From assembly GCF_026230105.1 (NCBI RefSeq), contig NC_079477.1, positions 5,151,001 to 5,215,000 of the forward strand: a stretch of 64,000 nt of DNA, written 5' to 3'. Positions 59,801 through 64,000 of the stretch are shown here, piece after piece. A model generated the notes under the pieces. That model searched no databases. It saw only the letters and a list, made by a program, of their open reading frames with translations, and was not told where the DNA came from. The position numbers and the translations under genes were made by a program. How positions within the stretch are numbered: the stretch's first letter is position 1; the number at the start of each line of letters is the position of its first letter. The stretch is from Diorhabda sublineata (taxonomy: Eukaryota; Arthropoda; Insecta; Coleoptera; Chrysomelidae).

Positions 59801-61818
59801 TTCCTTTACAGAGGTCACTGTTTTCATCAAATTACTGTATTCTTATACTTCTAACTAGAGAAAGGTTTATTTCTAAATATCTTCCTAACATTTTAATCAA
59901 TATTATTCACTTCGATTAGACCTTCCAATCAGTAAGTTAACAATTTCACTGATTTCAAATTCGTGGTCTCCTCAATAATATTCACTTCAACTTATCTATT
60001 CTTTATCAGAACATTATGAAAACCAAATGTTTAACTTAATGTTAAATAATAATAAGAATTGTATGAGATTTAAACATAAATAGTGAAAAATAATAAGCTT
60101 ACCACGTTAGACAAAAAATATAGTTTAATCTCTTTTCTGTGAATCTCTAACATAATAATGTTTTTTTTTACAACATACATTGTACTTAGGAAGTGAAATA
60201 GTCCACAAAAACTTATGATAACTTATTTTTCTAATGGTAACATTACTTGTAGTTTCGTATTGTTGTAATTCAAGATGATCTAACCTGCAGTAGCCATCAT
60301 CGCCATTGGATGTAATCCAGGAAACATCATCGTCTGGGGTGCCATAGCTTGAAGGTCGTTTTCATAGCTTTGTCTTAATTTAGAACTAATTTGGGATTCG
60401 GCTCTACTCATATTCTCAATTGATCCTTTAACAGTAATAATACGTTCCAGATTGAAAGAATTGATGTCGTTTATACTAGAAACGGTAATCTTAGTATCAG
60501 TGTCCTGCATTATTCTTTTTATAGTATTACCGCCCTTTCCGATTATCCTTCCTATAAGGTTATTGTGGGCTAATATTTTCAAAGAAATTTCGCTAAAAAA
60601 AAAGAAATACATGTTTACTCTTTATAAACACAAATCAACACCAAAGATCAATAATCACGAACTAAATACAAAGTCTATACGAAGATGGTCCCAGAAGTGC
60701 CGGCCCGACAAAGAAAACACGAAAATTTTGGGAAAATATATATATTGTTTCAACCTATTCTACTTTTAGCTACATACACTTTTCCCAGCGATGTTCAAAG
60801 TTCGATACCTTTTTTATAATAAGAATCGTCAAGCTACTCAAAATAGCCATTAACTGCCGATATCACCTCTTGATGGTTGGAAAATCTTTTACCACCGAGC
60901 CATTTTTTTAAGTCTGGGAACAGAAAATAATCCGGGGGGCTTAAAACTGGAGAATAGGGTGCATGAGGTATCAATTCAAGCTTGAATTCATTAATTTTGG
61001 CCATTGCAATAACGGATGTATGAGCTGGTACACAGTCTTGATGAAACAACACTTTCTTTTGAGCCAAATACGATCGTTTTTGCTTGATTTTCTCGCTAAA
61101 ACGTTGTAATTAGTTCGCATAATACCCGCTGTTGATAGTTTTTCCTTTTTCAAGATATTTAATTAAAATTATCCCACGCACATCCGAAAAACCTTGCCTG
61201 TAGATGGAATGGTCTTTGCCATTTTTGAACCAGTTCTCCCTTTTCAGTCCATTGTTTTGTTTGTTCTTTTGTTTCAAGTGTGAAATGATGGACCCACGTT
61301 TTATCTATGATTATAAAACGGTACAAAAATTCGGCTATATTTCAATGAAAAATTGCCAATTACTCGATGGAAACATCTTTCGCGATGCTGTTTTTGTTAC
61401 ATTGTGAGCAAAAGCGATCATCAGCAATAACCTATTTATAGTATTCAATGTTATAATAAAAAATAGAAATTTTCAAAAAAATTGGTAAACGACACCATAA
61501 TATTTCGCAAAATTAAAAATATTAAATAGCAAAAAATATATTAATGGTAGAATTATATTTTTTATCTCATACTATGTGATCTAAATCGAGTAAGTTGTAA
61601 TTATAAGAATCTCACCCTTTATTTGTGTTATTTGCTTCTTGTTGCATAACTTCCAGAATTCTCTTACATGCGTTAGTACAATTTTCTGGATTTCCATAAA
61701 TAGTAATGGCTTTTTCTAAAGAACCAACGTTATCCTTCCTGTGAACGTCCACTCGTGCCCTGGTTTGTTGTGTTATTTGTCTTATCGTTGAACCCTGCCT
61801 ACCAATAATAGCTCCTAC
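56872..61818 (-). CDS. Imp: Imp (IGF2BP family) mRNA-binding protein, 3' part with four KH domains
   Basis: IGF2BP/Imp proteins bind mRNAs in the cytoplasm and control their localisation, stability and translation. Visible exons in transcript order: 61616-61818, 60285-60592, 59062-59345, 58295-58540, 56872-56997, with consistent phases and GT-AG sites, giving 388 residues to the stop. KH1 starts VGAIIGRQGSTIRQITQQTR; KH2 has NNLIGRIIGKGGNTIKRI; a Met/Pro-rich linker follows (MAPQTMMFPGLHPMAMM). KH3 has NNAVGAIIGTKGSHIRNI, and KH4 has SSQVGRIIGKGGQNVREL. GxxG loops are GRQG, GKGG, GTKG and GKGG. The final exon encodes SAQRRIRAMVLQSVAPPQGR and a Gln/Ser-rich tail ending EPQQ. The first codons of KH1 and everything upstream lie outside the window, since no exon with the preceding RILV...M segment was found. 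It is convergent with Ube3c. Confidence 0.93.
57410..57795 (+). pseudogene. Penelope-like element GIY-YIG endonuclease, antisense in last Imp intron
   Basis: From about 57420 the frame reads YQVPCTNCDAVYIGQTSQYL, then HQYDKKNKTALTNHEISKKI, FNYKYPKILETESNTRKREF and INDKKDLNNLSKLYFVN, with a stop at 57793-57795. CxxCxxxYIGQT...L..R...H and the downstream KxALxxH, E..Y..RxxxEMxxI and DxxxLSxxY marks are those of the C-terminal endonuclease of Penelope-like retroelements. The C-C pair and YIGQT are intact; the usual Arg after the YIGQT helix is Ser here (LENSLRGH). The reverse transcriptase is missing, as expected for a 5' truncation. Unusually, the endonuclease frame itself is unbroken over about 120 codons. 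Confidence 0.75.
60678..61440 (-). pseudogene. Mariner relic in an Imp intron
   Basis: TA-CGAAGATGGTCCCAGAAG at 60678-60699 is the 3' terminal repeat of the family seen at 24.7 and 31.2 kb. On the minus strand: IDKTWVHHFTLETKEQT (about 61300-61250), then KKKVLFHQD-like AQKKVLFHQDCVPAHTSVI (61064-61008), and HAPYSPVLSPPDYFLFPDL (about 60968-60912). Asp in SPDL is Val here, while the PPDY Asp is kept. Frame breaks separate the blocks and the 5' end is truncated. Confidence 0.8.
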
Positions 61819-63935
61819 CTACAAAACATGAAAAACTCACTATAATACTACATGGTGATCAACTTTGGATGATCTTTCATAGAAAAAAATACTAATTAAC
61901 AAAAATTAACAAGATTAGAAAGATATCTTATTTAAATTGAGCAAATTGTAATGATTACTATGTTACTATTCTATAGTTAAACAGATTGCTGGCCAGTTAT
62001 TTATTCATAATATTGAAATCAATTTAAAAAAAATATGATTTCTATTTTTTCGGTTAATTAATTTTTAATGCATGTATCTGTATCTATTTAATTTGCTCGT
62101 TTTTTATTCAAGAACTTGTAAGAGACATCGAACAAAAAGACGGTTTTATTATTGTTTTCTAATAAATCAACAAATATTATGCTGGGCAAAATGATCAATT
62201 ATCGTTTCTTAGGGAGAAATCATTCAGTATGTTTATTTAACCCCGCGATTACCCGTGGACCACCTCTAGGGGTTCACGGGAGACTCGACGAAGGTCTAAG
62301 TTTATCGTGACGAAAAATGTGGATCCATGAAAATTTGGTTTCGATAGTAAACAACTTAAATGTTAGCATGACTTATCCTATCAATATAGGCGGATAATAT
62401 TTGAAGAAGCTCAGCCACTTTCACTTGTAAAAATATGCATTTTTCATATTCAGTAGAACGCGTCGACATTTGCCGTTGCCGCGCCGGCCGCCGCCCCGTC
62501 CGCCACTCTTGCTGAGACGTGCAAATTAATACGACTTGTGGTGTATATGCTTGCAATCTTGCATGAACTTGTTTAATTCGATGTCAAGGATAAACGCAGT
62601 GCTTTGTTTCCGGAATTTGACAAAGAAAAGTGAATCGATATTAGTGTTGGCTGGTGACGGAATTTGTTTCCAGACTTTCGAAAAGAAAAATAAAGTAAAT
62701 CGGTATCAGTGATTGCCAGTGTCGGAAAAGTGAGTACATAAATAAATTATAAATTTTACGATGGAGGAAAATATTGGTCGATGCGAATTTTCACAGTTTT
62801 CAAACATATCGCTAATAGAATGCATTGATGAAGATACTCAGACATACGTTGAACATTTGATTGCATTGCTGATGATTTTAAAATCAGATTTGAAGATAAT
62901 CTGTAGATGGAAATACCACCGTGGATCATGAATCTATTTGATGAAACGGATGGAAAGTTTTCTAAATAAAATTTGTGATAATTGATTGGTTCTTGTGCTG
63001 TTACTGTAGATTTCAAAAAAGTAAAGTCACTTTTTGGATTGGTTAATTTTGCTCTTATGATATCCAGTCACGGCACAATCAATTGAAAACTTGTTTAGAG
63101 TTAAATTTATTGCCAAATAATTAATTAACCCTTTGAAGCAATCAATTCTAACCCTTTTTTTTTCGAAAACTATTAATTGGTCGTTAAAACTCAGCCACAT
63201 CGCAAGTTTTCATAGATAGATCTAATCTTCACTTTTTGGAAATTTGTAGTTGGAAGGGTTCCATCGGATCCAGCAAAATTTTGAAAGTGATCTATGAAAC
63301 AAAAAAATTTGAGAACCAATTATTTAACCGAAATGTACAAGAATTTACCTATATATGTAGATAGAGCAATCGCGAAAATTACTTATTTATTCAGAAATCC
63401 AATTTTGAAAAGTGTATTGACTACTGAAATTTTTCGGTATTTACCACGTAAGTCTTAAATATATCAGTACTGGGAAATATTTTTGTAAAATGACTGTGAC
63501 ATTCGGCTTCAATTATTTGATTTTCATAAGGCTGGCGGTTAAAACTTACTTAATTACAAATTTTCCATGGCAGTTGGCGTTTTCAAACTAAAATTCTATT
63601 TCAGAACATAACCTCAAAAACAAACAACAAGGATTAAAATCAGCTGAGTTTGATATCAACTTGACATAGTGTGGAAATTGCCTATACAAATAAGATATAC
63701 CCAAAAGATGACGCTGTATTTGGAGGTAGATTTTAACTGAACCAATCGGCGTAAATTTCTTTTAGGTCAAATCTACTACATCGTTTTATACAAGTCGTTG
63801 AAAATTTCAATGATGAGCTGTTTGAGTCACAAATAACTCGGACTACTTGAATTTAACTAAAATTACTACATTCAAACACTAGCGACACTCTGGAAAGTTT
63901 TTGAATTTTCATTTATACACTTTTTCATTAAACGA
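61819..63935. other. Imp intron, with a GC-rich patch at 62455-62525
   Basis: No exon continuing Imp upstream was found. At 62455-62525 the sequence becomes strongly GC- and CpG-rich (GCCGCGCCGGCCGCCGCCCC), in sharp contrast with its surroundings. On the minus strand an ATG there (MSTRSTEYEKC) precedes CAAG|TGAAAG or CAA|GTGAAAG near 62428. This could be an internal promoter with an alternative first exon of Imp, but no partner exon was proven. Confidence 0.35.
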
Positions 63936-63983
63936 ATGAGTGGAGAAGAAGTGAAATTGAAAGATGCTCCGACAAAAAAGCAC
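63936..63983 (+). CDS. Possible first coding exon of a plus-strand gene leaving the window
   Basis: ATGAGTGGAGAAGAAGTG opens 16 codons (MSGEEVKLKDAPTKKH) ending CAC|GTGAGT, a strong donor in phase 0. The composition is codon-like against an AT-rich background. The product cannot be named from 16 residues, and chance is not excluded. Confidence 0.3.
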
Positions 63984-64000
63984 GTGAGTTAAAAATATCC

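Noticed and set aside
1..64000. tRNA, rRNA or other structured RNA genes
   Set aside because: No cloverleaf boxes or conserved rRNA blocks were recognised by reading; a covariance-model scan would be needed to exclude small ones.

Overview
This is a piece of an AT-rich arthropod nuclear genome, almost certainly an insect. The signs are spliced genes with short GT-AG introns, several mariner families, a piggyBac relic, insect-type non-LTR retrotransposons, and interstitial AGGTT/TTAGG-like runs (TTAGG is the arthropod telomere unit). The species cannot be told from the window. Two host genes are clear, and one host exon is probable.

Region 1-35.4 kb is repeat-dominated. It holds a PIF/Harbinger-like MITE (0.6-1.06 kb), a Crypton-type tyrosine-recombinase element with an internally deleted copy joined head-to-tail (2.5-4.6 kb), a TIR element carrying about nine and a half copies of a 194-bp satellite (6.07-8.3 kb), a second decayed Crypton (9.3-10.9 kb), non-LTR relics, and five mariner relics. 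It also holds foldback or long-TIR elements nested in older insertions (14.8-17.2, 20.0-21.2, 25.8-27.2 kb), a 188-bp tandem array (22.6-23.4 kb) and a PIF1-like helicase relic (29.6 kb). The only probable host sequence here is one minus-strand exon at 18998-19143, which resembles the L27 start of a varicose/MPP2/MPP6-type MAGUK.

Region 35.46-46.88 kb is a complete plus-strand gene for a UBE3C-type HECT E3 ubiquitin ligase. It has 13 coding exons that splice in frame to 978 residues, with an IQ-like motif near the N-terminus and the catalytic Cys 32 residues from the C-terminus. Its introns contain at least seven separate transposon insertions or relics.

Region 46.9-56.9 kb lies between two convergent genes. 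It holds a dispersed repeat also present at 13.8 kb in the opposite orientation, a piggyBac relic with a TTAA-type end, a TA microsatellite, and a long stretch that may be 3' UTR of the next gene.

Region 56.87-61.82 kb is the 3' half of the minus-strand Imp (IGF2BP) gene: five exons encoding four KH domains and the C-terminal tail. The 5' exons lie beyond the right edge. A Penelope-like GIY-YIG endonuclease fragment sits antisense in its last intron and a mariner relic sits in its first visible intron. The last 2 kb hold a GC-rich patch and one possible plus-strand first exon.

The two host genes are post-transcriptional and post-translational regulators with no evident functional link. Most of what is unusual here is transposon architecture, above all the tandem Crypton pair and the satellite-carrying TIR element.
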